DNA of 64,000 nucleotides, from NCBI GenBank assembly GCA_023397675.1, contig JAEWTV010000010.1, positions 1 to 64,000 of the forward strand, written 5' to 3'. This stretch comes from Bacillota bacterium (GTDB taxonomy: Bacteria > Bacillota > Clostridia > Acetivibrionales > JANLFN01). Of the stretch, positions 17,210 through 25,815 are shown one piece after another. Below the pieces are notes generated by a model. The model worked only from the letters and a program-made list of their open reading frames with translations, was not told where the DNA came from and ran no database searches. Each line of letters opens with the position of its first letter. Position 1 is the first letter of the stretch. Made by a program: the position numbers and the translations under genes.

Positions 17210-18025
17210 TCACCTTCTATAGGTTTGAAGAACGGTTTTTATAACCCGCTCAACTATCTCATTTATTACCGCTTCTTTTTCTTGATTTGCTGAAGAGTTC
17301 GTTTTAGATTGTTCAGGCATTTCCATTGAAGAGAATCCTTGAATGTTTGATTCCTTCAATGAACACTTTGGAGTTCCTCCTGTTTCAATACCAAGGTTCT
17401 GACGTATCTGCATCAGCTCTGAAACCTGATTGCAGCTTAATTCATTTGCCTTCCCAAGAATGTTGCCTGTATACATCATCACTGTCGCATAATACTCCAG
17501 AGATTCCAAACGATAATATGCTTCAAATACATCTTTGCCCCATGAGAGTGCGCCATGGTTTGCAAGCAGTACCGCATTATGGGAACGGCAGAACGGTGCT
17601 ATAGAATCAGGCACCCCTTTTGAGCCTGGAGTTGCATAAGGCGCAATAGGCACTGACCCTAAATTAACAACTGCCTCAGGTAAAATAGCTCTGTCCAGAT
17701 TTAAACCTGCAATTGCAAAGGAAGTGGCTACAGGTGGATGTGCATGCGTTACCGCCATAACTTCCGGATTTTCATTGTACACACGCAAATGCATCTTTAA
17801 TTCCGAAGACGGTTTTTTGTTTCCATATAAAACCTTACCATTCATATCAACCTTTACAAGCATGTCAGGTGTCATATATCCCTTGGATACTCCCGTAGGG
17901 GTTGTCCAAAGAGCATTGGGTCCGGTCTTAATACTTATATTACCGTCATTGGAAGCAACAAAACCTCTAATGTACATGCGCTTTCCAACCTCAATTATTG
18001 CTTTTTTTGCTTCGAAGTCTGTCAT
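17210..18025 (-). CDS. Class II aldolase (fuculose-1-P / 5-deoxyribulose-1-P type) with C-terminal encapsulation peptide
   Basis: 271 residues from the ATG at 18025 (GGAG eight bases upstream); an in-frame TTG at 18052 is less likely. Zinc-dependent class II aldolase/AraD fold: GNISIKTGPN for phosphate binding, VTHAHPPVA and ANHGALSWG with zinc-ligand histidines. It splits a ketose-1-phosphate into DHAP and an aldehyde. The domain is about 205 residues; the rest is a linker and a terminal amphipathic helix (EAVINEIVERVIKTVLQTYRR), a likely encapsulation peptide. First gene of the BMC operon. With MtnK and MtnA encoded across the regulator gene, 5-deoxyribulose-1-P or methylthioribulose-1-P is the favoured substrate; fuculose-1-P or rhamnulose-1-P is the alternative. 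Confidence 0.88.
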   Translation of the reverse strand: MTDFEAKKAIIEVGKRMYIRGFVASNDGNISIKTGPNALWTTPTGVSKGYMTPDMLVKVDMNGKVLYGNKKPSSELKMHLRVYNENPEVMAVTHAHPPVATSFAIAGLNLDRAILPEAVVNLGSVPIAPYATPGSKGVPDSIAPFCRSHNAVLLANHGALSWGKDVFEAYYRLESLEYYATVMMYTGNILGKANELSCNQVSELMQIRQNLGIETGGTPKCSLKESNIQGFSSMEMPEQSKTNSSANQEKEAVINEIVERVIKTVLQTYRR

Positions 18026-18383
18026 ATATTGTACTCCGTTGATTTTTATCAAATCCTGTCACACCACCTTTTAATTGTGTAAATCAATTATGTCTACTTG
18101 TTAATATTATTATCTTATTTATGTGGTATTTTGTCAATATTGTTTTTGGTTTTTTGGGTTTTTTATATTAAAACTTCAAAACAATTATTGTTTTATTAAG
18201 TTTTTTGCATACATTATTATCATTTTACTTTCAAATAAATGAAATACACAGCATTTTTTAAGTTAATTGATAATAATTATTTTTTGATTTATGTTGTTTT
18301 TGAAACGATCTACTGATATAATTAAAGAAATTCTGAAAGAAAGAACTCATTATTTCAAATAAACTTTAAAAAGAGGGATATTC
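18026..18383. promoter_or_regulatory. Divergent promoter region of the BMC operon and deoR, with palindromic operator candidate
   Basis: Minus-strand promoter for the BMC operon: TTGACA (plus coordinates 18132-18137), 17-base spacer, GATAAT (18109-18114), with A-rich tracts upstream like an UP element. Plus-strand promoter for the regulator: TTGTTT at 18294-18299, 17 bases, TATAAT at 18317-18322. Between them a perfect 8-1-8 palindrome, AAAACAAT-T-ATTGTTTT, lies at 18178-18194, a good candidate binding site for the DeoR protein. Regulation is inferred from position. Confidence 0.65.
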
Positions 18384-19145
18384 ATGCTGGCTGTAGCTCG
18401 TAAATCAAAGATTAAGGATTTAATCCAGGAAAAAAAGAGCATAACAGTTGCAGAACTCGCCAAAATGTTTTCAATTACGGAGGAAACTATACGCCGTGAC
18501 TTAAAACAGTTGGAGGACGAAGGTTTTCTGCAGCGTACCTACGGCGGCGCATATATACAGGACGGGGTTCAAAATGATATTAGTGTAAACATCCGTGAAA
18601 ACCTGTATGTCAGCAGCAAACAAAAGATTGCCGACAAAAGCGCTACTCTTATTAATAACGGTGACTCCATTTTTCTGGACTCTTCAACAACATCATTGTA
18701 CATTGCAACAAAAATACGTGATAACCGTTTAACAGTCATAACCAATTCATTAAAAGTTGCAAATACGCTAGCTGATTCGGAAACCATCCGTTTAATAGTA
18801 ATCGGAGGTACACTTTCTCCTTCTTCCATGTCTTTTTTGGGACCAAGCGCCGTTGCAAATATGCAAAGCTTTTTTGTTGATAAAGCGTTTATTTCCTGCC
18901 GCTCAATAAGTATTGAAAATGGCGTAACTGATTCAAACGAGCTTCAGGCCGAACTGCGTCAAGTAGCTATGAAACGTGCCAACAAGGTATATCTGGTTGC
19001 AGATTTTACTAAATTCAATAAGACATCCTTTACAAATATCTGCCCGCTTAATGCAATTGATACTATAATAGTAGACGGTATTTTAAGTGATGGATGGCAT
19101 TCGGTACTGGAAAAAAACCAGGTGGAGCTTATTGAATGTGTTTAA
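18384..19145 (+). CDS. DeoR-family transcriptional regulator
   Basis: 253 residues, full length for the family. The N-terminal winged helix-turn-helix (about 8-60) contains VAELAKMFSITEETIRRDLKQLE and YGGAY. The C-terminal sugar-phosphate-sensing domain has LDSSTTSLYIA, VITNSLKVA and VIGGTLSP. These regulators usually respond to phosphorylated sugars. It sits between the divergent BMC operon and the convergent import/MtnKA operon, so it probably controls one or both, with a pathway sugar phosphate as inducer. Ribosome site AGAGGG. Confidence 0.92.
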   Translation: MLAVARKSKIKDLIQEKKSITVAELAKMFSITEETIRRDLKQLEDEGFLQRTYGGAYIQDGVQNDISVNIRENLYVSSKQKIADKSATLINNGDSIFLDSSTTSLYIATKIRDNRLTVITNSLKVANTLADSETIRLIVIGGTLSPSSMSFLGPSAVANMQSFFVDKAFISCRSISIENGVTDSNELQAELRQVAMKRANKVYLVADFTKFNKTSFTNICPLNAIDTIIVDGILSDGWHSVLEKNQVELIECV

Positions 19146-19170
19146 CAGCTAAAAAACATAACAATAAATA

Positions 19171-19192
19171 AAGGGCATCAAGCCCTTTTTTT
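19171..19192 (+). terminator. Intrinsic terminator of deoR
   Basis: Stem AAGGGC / GCCCTT with loop ATCAA followed by a run of T, about 25 bases after the regulator stop codon. Confidence 0.8.
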
Positions 19193-19204
19193 ATTGTATT
19201 CTTT

Positions 19205-19234
19205 TGTTAAAAAGCTGATGCATAATGCATCAGC
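19205..19234 (-). terminator. Intrinsic terminator of the mtnA operon
   Basis: A perfect 9-bp inverted repeat GCTGATGCA-TAA-TGCATCAGC (19214-19234) overlaps the mtnA stop codon. On the minus strand it is followed by TTTTT. Confidence 0.75.
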
Positions 19235-20324
19235 CTTTATTTGCCTTATTCTTTCTTTCAAAGATTTCTTTAAGAGATTCATTGAACGGCGGCTTAGCTA
19301 CTCCATATTCAGTAATGATTGCAGTTATGAATTTGTTGTCCGAGACATCAAAGCAAGGGTTATATACCTTTACGTCCTTAGGTCCCATTCTCTTTGCATA
19401 CCATTTTTCAGTTACTTCATCTGGATTACGCTGTTCTATTTCAATGTCGGCACCTGTCTTGCAGTTTAAATCTATAGTTGAAGTTGGTGCGCATACATAG
19501 AAAGGTATTCCGTAATTGTGTGCAAGTATTGCTACTCCCGATGTTCCTATTTTATTTGCGGTATCACCATTTGCAGCAACACGGTCACAGCCTACAAAAA
19601 CAGCCTGAACCCAACCGTTTTTCATTACAGATGAAGCCATATTGTCACAAATAAGTGTTACATCAACACCTGCTTCATGCAATTCGTATGCTGTTAACCT
19701 TGCGCCCTGGAGAAGTGGACGGGTTTCATCTGCAAAAACTTTGAAGTTATATCCCTTTTCCTGTCCAAGGTATATCGGAGCAAGTGCAGTTCCATACTTA
19801 GCTGTTGCAAGTTGTCCCGCATTACAGTGTGTCAGTATTCCTATATTCGGCTCAATAAGAGACAACCCATATTCGCCAATTGTCTTACAAACCCAAATAT
19901 CTTCAGCTTTTATCTCTTCGCATTTGTCATGAAGTGCTTTTTTAATTTCAGCAACACTTTTATCCTTATTAGTTATTACGCATTTTTCCATTCTGTCCAG
20001 TGCCCAGAATAAATTTACAGCTGTAGGACGTGAAGATGCAAGATATTCTTTTACTTTCATAAAATCAGTATAGAACTCATCATAGTTTTTAGCAGCTGAA
20101 TCCTTTATTCCAAGGTATGCTCCATAACCAGCAGCAATACCTATAGCTGGTGCTCCACGTACTTTTAATTCATAAATAGCATCCCAAATTTCAAGCTGTG
20201 TCTTTAAGTGCAAATAGTTTGTTTCATTTGGGAGAACTGTTTGGTCAATAATTACAAGCTCACTTTTTTCATCATCTAAATATACTGTTTCCATTTCCAA
20301 AACATTTTTATTTTCAGATGCCAT
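19230..20324 (-). CDS. mtnA: S-methyl-5-thioribose-1-phosphate (5-deoxyribose-1-phosphate) isomerase
   Basis: 364 residues. It isomerises 5-methylthioribose-1-P to the corresponding ribulose-1-P; such enzymes also take 5-deoxyribose-1-P. Family motifs are complete: KVRGAPAIGI, THCNAGQLATAKYGTA with catalytic Cys (C167), DETRPLLQGARLTA, GCDRVAANGDTANKIGT with catalytic Asp (D247), and APTSTID. GGAGGG precedes the ATG. It is the last gene of the importer-mtnK-mtnA operon. None of the later classical methionine-salvage genes (mtnB, mtnW, mtnX, mtnD) is near, so its product most likely goes to the BMC aldolase. Confidence 0.95.
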   Translation of the reverse strand: MASENKNVLEMETVYLDDEKSELVIIDQTVLPNETNYLHLKTQLEIWDAIYELKVRGAPAIGIAAGYGAYLGIKDSAAKNYDEFYTDFMKVKEYLASSRPTAVNLFWALDRMEKCVITNKDKSVAEIKKALHDKCEEIKAEDIWVCKTIGEYGLSLIEPNIGILTHCNAGQLATAKYGTALAPIYLGQEKGYNFKVFADETRPLLQGARLTAYELHEAGVDVTLICDNMASSVMKNGWVQAVFVGCDRVAANGDTANKIGTSGVAILAHNYGIPFYVCAPTSTIDLNCKTGADIEIEQRNPDEVTEKWYAKRMGPKDVKVYNPCFDVSDNKFITAIITEYGVAKPPFNESLKEIFERKNKANKG

Positions 20325-20345
20325 CTATATCCCTCCAGTCTTAAC

Positions 20346-21569
20346 TTAAAAGCTTTTCTGCGCATCCTTTATGTTCTTTATAAAATCTGCGCCTGCGCTA
20401 AATTTGCTGCGATCCTTAATAAACCTTTTTGCTGCTGTTATGCAAATTCTTTCGGCACGTATTCTTGCTTTTTCATCCGAAATTGATGTTATATCTTTAA
20501 CATGTGCCATACCTACAATACGCCTGGTAAGTTCAAGTCCTGCAACAGCAGCCGTATCCGATATTACAGTTCCGAGGTACCAGTTTGCGAAAGCCTCATC
20601 CTTTGCTAAAACATCTGTAGCTTTTTCAGACCATGCCTTAAGGAATTTCACTTTGAACAAATCGATAGTTTCACCAATTGTTGTTTCAAGCCATTTTGTA
20701 TAATCTTCCTTTTCAGCCTTGTCCGAAATAGTAGCATCGGCATTTGCCCATGCAAAAATCAGATTTGCTATTACATTTCCGGTATCATAGCCCATAGGGC
20801 CATAAAATGCGAACTCAGGGTCTATAACTCTTGTTGATTCGGGAGTTATAAATACAGAACCCGTATGAAGGTCACCATGAAGTAATGACTGGGCATTGTT
20901 CATGAATTCAAACTTAAGTTTTGTAACTTCCAGTTTCAATTCCTTGTCTTCATAAAGTTCTTTCTTTACCCATTCGAGATTTGGTGCAAAAACATCATTA
21001 CGACCCTTATAATCATTGTAAGGTTCGGTATATACCAAATCCTCGGTAATTTCGCACAATTCTGGATTTATATAGTTTTTAACCATTTCCTTCTTCTTTT
21101 TATGTTCAACTACAACGTCAGTAGTTAAAAGAAGAGTGTTTACCATAAATGTTGTCATATGATTTGCGAAAAACGGGAATTTTTTATGTTCAATCAAAGC
21201 CTTACGCATTATTACATGATCCGAAAGGTCTTCCATTGAGCAGCAGTTCATTATGTCATCGTATTTAAATACCTCAGGTACCAGTCCGGGAGCAAGCTCA
21301 CCTTCCAGCTGAAGTATTTCGGCTTCAATTCTGTTACGGTCTGTTGAAAGCTTGAAATCTTCAGATATACGTGCGGTATCTCCAGCCTGCTTAATAATTA
21401 CGCTTCTAGGTGAATTATTTGACCATACACGGAAAACATAATTTAAATTTCCATCACCTATTTCCTTGCATTCAAGCACATCTTCGGGTTTGAAAATATT
21501 AAGTTTTTCTTTCGCATATTCTATAACTTCTTCCGGTTTCATAAGAAAATATTTATCAAACTTTGACAC
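20346..21569 (-). CDS. mtnK: 5-methylthioribose kinase (also fits 5-deoxyribose kinase)
   Basis: 407 residues, GTG start with GGAGG nine bases upstream. A protein-kinase-like (APH) fold that phosphorylates O1 of methylthioribose or 5-deoxyribose with ATP. It shows EIGDGNLNYVFRV (Gly-rich loop), SVIIKQA (ATP lysine), LLHGDLHTGSVF (catalytic D233) and RVIDPEFAFYGPMGYD, hallmarks of MtnK. Together with mtnA it channels a free 5-substituted ribose to the ketose-1-phosphate. The gene follows the sugar permease by 31 bases, implying that the substrate comes from outside the cell. Confidence 0.95.
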   Translation of the reverse strand: MSKFDKYFLMKPEEVIEYAKEKLNIFKPEDVLECKEIGDGNLNYVFRVWSNNSPRSVIIKQAGDTARISEDFKLSTDRNRIEAEILQLEGELAPGLVPEVFKYDDIMNCCSMEDLSDHVIMRKALIEHKKFPFFANHMTTFMVNTLLLTTDVVVEHKKKKEMVKNYINPELCEITEDLVYTEPYNDYKGRNDVFAPNLEWVKKELYEDKELKLEVTKLKFEFMNNAQSLLHGDLHTGSVFITPESTRVIDPEFAFYGPMGYDTGNVIANLIFAWANADATISDKAEKEDYTKWLETTIGETIDLFKVKFLKAWSEKATDVLAKDEAFANWYLGTVISDTAAVAGLELTRRIVGMAHVKDITSISDEKARIRAERICITAAKRFIKDRSKFSAGADFIKNIKDAQKSF

Positions 21570-21600
21570 AATAATACGCCTCCATTTCCAAAAACAATCT

Positions 21601-22605
21601 TTATTTCTTACGGAAATAAGTTAATGCAAGTGCTAATACAAGTACCATACCTTTAATGATGTTAAGCGAATAGTAAGGAACTGACATCATAACAAGACCG
21701 TTTTCCAGAATACCAACCAACACCGCACCAATAAATGTTCCTATAGCGTTAGGTTTACCTACCCCTGCGACAGAAAATCCGATATAAGCCGCTGCAACTG
21801 CAGGCATCAAGTATCCGTCACCGGCTGCAATCTGAGCCGAACCTATTCTTGCAGCAATTAAAATACCACCTACCGCTGAAAGCAGTGATGAAAGCATATA
21901 CGCAAGGGTTCTGTATTTATTAACTGGTATACCCGACAGGCGGGCAGCTTCCATGTTTCCACCGACAACGTACAGGTAACGTCCATGTTTGGTATAATTA
22001 AGGAATATGTGTACTAAAAGCACAACAACTACCATTATAATTATGATCCATGGAGCCTTTCCAAGATCCTTGAAAAATTCGGCTATCTTACCAACTGTAG
22101 GTGTTCCATCAAGCCTTGGCATACCAACACTTATGGAGCCTCCTCCAGTATAGGTCATTGCAACGCCGGCAAATATAAACATCGTTGAAAGTGTTACAAG
22201 CATATCCGGGATTTTTAATTTTACTATAAAAAATGCATTAACAAGTCCTACAACCATTGATATAAGAAGTGCTAATATCATACCCAACCATGTAGGCATG
22301 TTATACCATACAAACATGGATACAACCAACGCATCTGCAAAGGTAGCAACTGAACCGACAGAAAGGTCAAAACCGTTTACTGTCAATGAAACTGTTACAC
22401 CTATTGCAATAATGGTAACGATAGAAATACTTCTGAATATTGTAACTATGTTAGAACCGGTCAAAAATGATGGTACTGCTGCAGCGAAAAATATTATTAA
22501 TAATGCAGTAACAATCAATGTACCCCATTTACTTATAAAATTTAGGAAACCGCCCTCTCCTGCCGATCTTTGCTTCAAAAAAGCTTCTGCATTTTTTTCT
22601 GCCAT
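21601..22605 (-). CDS. Ribose-type ABC importer permease
   Basis: 334 residues with about 8-10 hydrophobic helices, RbsC/BPD_transp_2 family. Motifs: VNGFDLSVGSVATFADA, AFFIVKLKIPDMLVTLSTMFI, AARLSGIPVNKYR, AAAYIGFSVAGVGKPNAIGTFIGA. It forms the channel with the ATPase encoded three bases upstream. The substrate is proposed to be 5-deoxyribose or methylthioribose because the kinase gene follows directly. Confidence 0.92.
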   Translation of the reverse strand: MAEKNAEAFLKQRSAGEGGFLNFISKWGTLIVTALLIIFFAAAVPSFLTGSNIVTIFRSISIVTIIAIGVTVSLTVNGFDLSVGSVATFADALVVSMFVWYNMPTWLGMILALLISMVVGLVNAFFIVKLKIPDMLVTLSTMFIFAGVAMTYTGGGSISVGMPRLDGTPTVGKIAEFFKDLGKAPWIIIIMVVVVLLVHIFLNYTKHGRYLYVVGGNMEAARLSGIPVNKYRTLAYMLSSLLSAVGGILIAARIGSAQIAAGDGYLMPAVAAAYIGFSVAGVGKPNAIGTFIGAVLVGILENGLVMMSVPYYSLNIIKGMVLVLALALTYFRKK

Positions 22606-22607
22606 TA

Positions 22608-24125
22608 TTATTTACCTCCTGTCGAATAATAGAGGATATTCTCTTCATTGGCTTCGGATGTATTTATCTCTGCTGCAATTTTCCCATCATACATGACGTA
22701 AGTTCTATCTGTAATTCCAAGAATCTCAGAAAATTCACAGGATGTATAAATGACGCCCTTACCCATCTTGACCAACTGTCCTATAAGTTCAAAAATATCG
22801 TGTTTTGCACCTACATCAACACCCTTTGTAGGTTCATCAAAAATATAAATATCAGCATCAGCAATAAGCCACTTACCAACGGCAACCTTCTGCTGGTTAC
22901 CACCTGAAAGGAATGCTACTTTTTGCCTTATACTCGGAGTTTTTACACCAAGGTCTGCAACAAGCTTTTTAGCAGCTTCGTTTTCACTTTTACGTTTGAC
23001 AAAACTTAGGGCGCCGCAGAATTTTGAAAGATTTGCCGCAGTTAAGTTACTATAAACCGGCTCTTCTACAAGAACGCCTTCTTTTCTTCTTTCCTCGGGC
23101 ACCAAGGCAAATCCCCTTTTTACAGCTGATGCTGGTGTTTTTGCATTGACCTTTTTACCGTTTAATAAAATGTCACCTGAACTTGAACGATATGCACCGA
23201 AAATCGTCTTACAGAGTTCAGTCTTGCCTGCTCCTACCAGACCTGCGATTCCAACGATTTCACCCTTACGGACGTACATATCTATGTCAATTATTTTTCC
23301 TTCTTTTTCAGTCAAACCATTAATTTCTAAAAGCTTGTCTCCAATGTCAACTTTATATTTAACAAAGTTTTCTTCCAGTTTTCTTCCTAGCATTAATTCT
23401 ACAACCTGCTTGATTGTAACTTCATTAATGTGTTTATGGGTAACTAATTTACCGTCTTTCATAATGGTTATTTCTTCACAAATTTCGAATAATTCCGGAA
23501 GCCTGTGTGAAATAAATACAACTCCCACATTATGGTTTTTTGCCAGATCTTTTACAATCCTGAACAGTTCTTCTGTTTCAGTATTACTTAATGGAGCTGT
23601 TGGTTCATCAAGTATCAGGAACTTACATTCTTCAGAAATAGCACGTGCTATAAGTACCATCTGCTTCTGAGCAAGAGACAAATCCTGAACCAATGCATGT
23701 GTATCAATTTTAATATTTAATCTTTCCAAAACCTTTCTTGCGCGGGAATGAACCCTTGACCAGTTAACGAACTGTTTACGCTTCATGCTGTTTACAAGTA
23801 CATTAAGCATAATATTTTCCGCAACACTAAGGTATGGTACCAACGCCATATCAACTTCCTGGTAAACAATTTCTATACCCAGACCTTTCGCATCACGGGG
23901 AACCTTTATGTTCACTTCTTTGTCATCGAAAATTATTTTTCCTGTATAATGGTTGTAGGAACCTGTTAGAACCTTCATCAAAGTAGACTTACCGGCACCA
24001 TTTGCTCCTATAAGAGCCTGTATCTTACCGGATTCCAATTCAAAGTCGACATTTGAAAGGGCTTTAACTCCAGGAAATTCTATAGAAATATCTTTCATTT
24101 GGATTTTGATTTTATTTTGTTCCAT
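22608..24125 (-). CDS. Ribose-type ABC importer ATPase with tandem ATP-binding domains
   Basis: 505 residues from the ATG at 24125 (GGAAGGTGG upstream); a longer frame from 24179 has no ribosome site. Domain 1: GANGAGKSTLMK, LSLAQKQMV signature, LILDEPTAPLS. Domain 2: GLVGAGKTELCK, LSGGNQQKVAVGKWL, IFDEPTKGVDVGAK. The tandem RbsA/MglA arrangement powers monosaccharide importers. Operon with the lipoprotein upstream and permease downstream. Confidence 0.93.
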   Translation of the reverse strand: MEQNKIKIQMKDISIEFPGVKALSNVDFELESGKIQALIGANGAGKSTLMKVLTGSYNHYTGKIIFDDKEVNIKVPRDAKGLGIEIVYQEVDMALVPYLSVAENIMLNVLVNSMKRKQFVNWSRVHSRARKVLERLNIKIDTHALVQDLSLAQKQMVLIARAISEECKFLILDEPTAPLSNTETEELFRIVKDLAKNHNVGVVFISHRLPELFEICEEITIMKDGKLVTHKHINEVTIKQVVELMLGRKLEENFVKYKVDIGDKLLEINGLTEKEGKIIDIDMYVRKGEIVGIAGLVGAGKTELCKTIFGAYRSSSGDILLNGKKVNAKTPASAVKRGFALVPEERRKEGVLVEEPVYSNLTAANLSKFCGALSFVKRKSENEAAKKLVADLGVKTPSIRQKVAFLSGGNQQKVAVGKWLIADADIYIFDEPTKGVDVGAKHDIFELIGQLVKMGKGVIYTSCEFSEILGITDRTYVMYDGKIAAEINTSEANEENILYYSTGGK

Positions 24126-24208
24126 TAATCCACCTTCCCATCTGACAACAGAATTAATGCCATATGGCCCAATTACCATTTGTTGACTTACTGATTAACA
24201 TTACAGAA

Positions 24209-24247
24209 GAAAAGAGAGGATTGGAGTGACATGCCCCTCTTTTTTTC
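24209..24247. terminator. Attenuating hairpin between binding-protein and ATPase genes
   Basis: An imperfect 9-bp stem (AAAGAGAGG against CCCCTCTTT) with T-rich flanks lies after the binding-protein gene. It likely lets the binding protein be made in excess over the membrane components, as is common in such operons. Confidence 0.55.
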
Positions 24248-24277
24248 TGTTATATTTATAAACCAGGGAAGAATATC

Positions 24278-25399
24278 TTACTTCTTTCCGAATTCAGCAC
24301 GAAGAGTATCCATCCATTTTTCATTGAAAGCATCAGCCTTACCCCATCCTGTAACTACATCCTTAAGAGTAAGCATGTTTGTATCAGCTTTTAACTGTTC
24401 TGTCTTAACAAGCTGAGCTTCGAGGCTATAAATGTCAGGGGTCTGTTCTCCGGCAAATTTCTTCGCTAAAAGTCTCGCATTTACTATACCTATCAATTTC
24501 GGATCAACAGAAGCTGTTGATGGCCATACGCCATTGCTTTCCCTCATAAGGTTCATATCCTGATTTGAAATATCAATAGACATAAGTTTGATATCAGTAC
24601 GGTTAGCATCTTTTAATGCCTTATAAGCACCTTTAGCCATTTCATCCCATGAACCCCATATAGCATCTACAGATCCCTTAGGATACTTAGCCAAAATTGC
24701 ACTTACCTTAGTAGAAATATCACCCTGTATATCCTGCATGTTTGATGGTCCGATTACTTCAAGAGTTTTGATTTTGCCTTCTTTTTCGAATTGCTTATAA
24801 ATTGAATCACGTCTATCAAGTGGAGGCACACCGCCGAACCATACCTTTATAACTTTTGCTGGTTTTGTAAGATTAGCGATTTCATTTAAAGAAAGTGTTG
24901 CAAGCTTTTCATCATCCTGTGATGTAGCAGTAACACCATTAAGCTTCTGGCCATCTTTTTCAGCAACTGTATCAAAAGTAACTATTTTCATTCCTTTATC
25001 AATTGCTGGCTTTAACATATCATAGGAATAGTCTTTCTTACCATGTGATATGATCAAACCGTCATAACCCTTTTGGATAGCCTGAGCAACAAGTTCCTGG
25101 AACTTTGCATCATCTCCATCGGATATGAATGTATCAACTTTGAAACCAAAAGATTCACCTTCACTTCTTGCACCATCCAAAAACTGTTTTGTATGATCAT
25201 CTGAAGGTAAGTTACGAATAACAGCAACCTTTTTGCCTGTGAGTCCGGCAGGAACACCTTCGAGTCCGCTGGTTGAACCTGTAGAAGCAGCAACGGAGCT
25301 GGCTGCTGAAGAACTTGAATTAGTGCTGGATGAAGAACCACAAGCAGTTAAACCAAGAACAATAGTGAGTGCTACAGCTAAAGCTAGAAACTTTTTCAT
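24278..25399 (-). CDS. Sugar-binding lipoprotein of ribose-type ABC importer
   Basis: 373 residues from the ATG at 25399 (AAGGAGGG upstream). Lipoprotein signal MKKFLALAV...LGLTACGSSSS with lipid-modified Cys at about 20, a Ser-rich linker, then a periplasmic-binding fold of RbsB type: KVAVIRNLPSDDHTKQFLDGA, GYDGLIISHGK, VDAIWGSWDEMAKGAYKAL and LMSIDISNQDMNLMRE. First gene of the importer-mtnK-mtnA operon; the pathway context suggests 5-deoxyribose, methylthioribose or ribose as ligand. Confidence 0.9.
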   Translation of the reverse strand: MKKFLALAVALTIVLGLTACGSSSSTNSSSSAASSVAASTGSTSGLEGVPAGLTGKKVAVIRNLPSDDHTKQFLDGARSEGESFGFKVDTFISDGDDAKFQELVAQAIQKGYDGLIISHGKKDYSYDMLKPAIDKGMKIVTFDTVAEKDGQKLNGVTATSQDDEKLATLSLNEIANLTKPAKVIKVWFGGVPPLDRRDSIYKQFEKEGKIKTLEVIGPSNMQDIQGDISTKVSAILAKYPKGSVDAIWGSWDEMAKGAYKALKDANRTDIKLMSIDISNQDMNLMRESNGVWPSTASVDPKLIGIVNARLLAKKFAGEQTPDIYSLEAQLVKTEQLKADTNMLTLKDVVTGWGKADAFNEKWMDTLRAEFGKK

Positions 25400-25815
25400 T
25401 TTGGCCCTCCTTAAATAATTAGATATCGTTTTACGATGTGTCACTCCCAACACATCTCTTGAAATTATGTTAACACTTCGACATTATTTTTGCAATATTT
25501 ATTTTTGTTTTTTTTGATTTGTTTTGTTTTTTTAATAAAATTATAAATATTAATAGTACTTTTTTACCACATTTTATAATATTTCTATCATGTTTATATA
25601 ATTAATGTTGTAATAACCAAAAAGAAACCATATTTACTTACCATAAATATGGTTATGAATCAGTTTATTCCATATATTTTTACATAATATAATATCAAAT
25701 GTGGTTATAATAGAAAAGAACGGTAAACACGGACCAAAATAACCCCACATTTGGGGCAAGTCCACATATACCGTTCTTTTTTGTTCTTTTAAAAATAAAT
25801 CAATTCTAACAGCAA
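25400..25815. promoter_or_regulatory. Upstream region of the importer operon
   Basis: A minus-strand promoter candidate is TTGCAA (25490-25495), 17 bases, TAACAT (25467-25472). It is preceded by long A tracts, an architecture resembling the BMC operon promoter (AATATTG followed by A-rich sequence). Between promoter and gene lies an inverted repeat GATGTGT-8-ACACATC (25435-25456), an operator or leader hairpin candidate. The rest is AT-rich apart from the hairpin at 25716-25782. Confidence 0.5.
25716..25782. terminator. Long nested hairpin, probably a bidirectional terminator
   Basis: A 10-bp outer stem (AAGAACGGTA and its complement), an inner GGAC/GTCC pair and a CCCCA-CATT-TGGGG tip, with T runs on both sides. 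It follows the TM1266-like gene on the minus strand. The nested stems are more elaborate than a normal terminator, so a small structured RNA is possible. Confidence 0.6.

Noticed and set aside
17210..18052. Fuculose/rhamnulose aldolase of a fucose/rhamnose BMC
   Set aside because: No fucose or rhamnose isomerase, kinase, diol dehydratase or lactaldehyde reductase-type partner is near, while MtnK and MtnA are; kept only as the alternative substrate.
19230..21569. Classical methionine salvage operon
   Set aside because: mtnB, mtnW/X or mtnC and mtnD are not present in the window and the genes sit in an importer operon beside a BMC.
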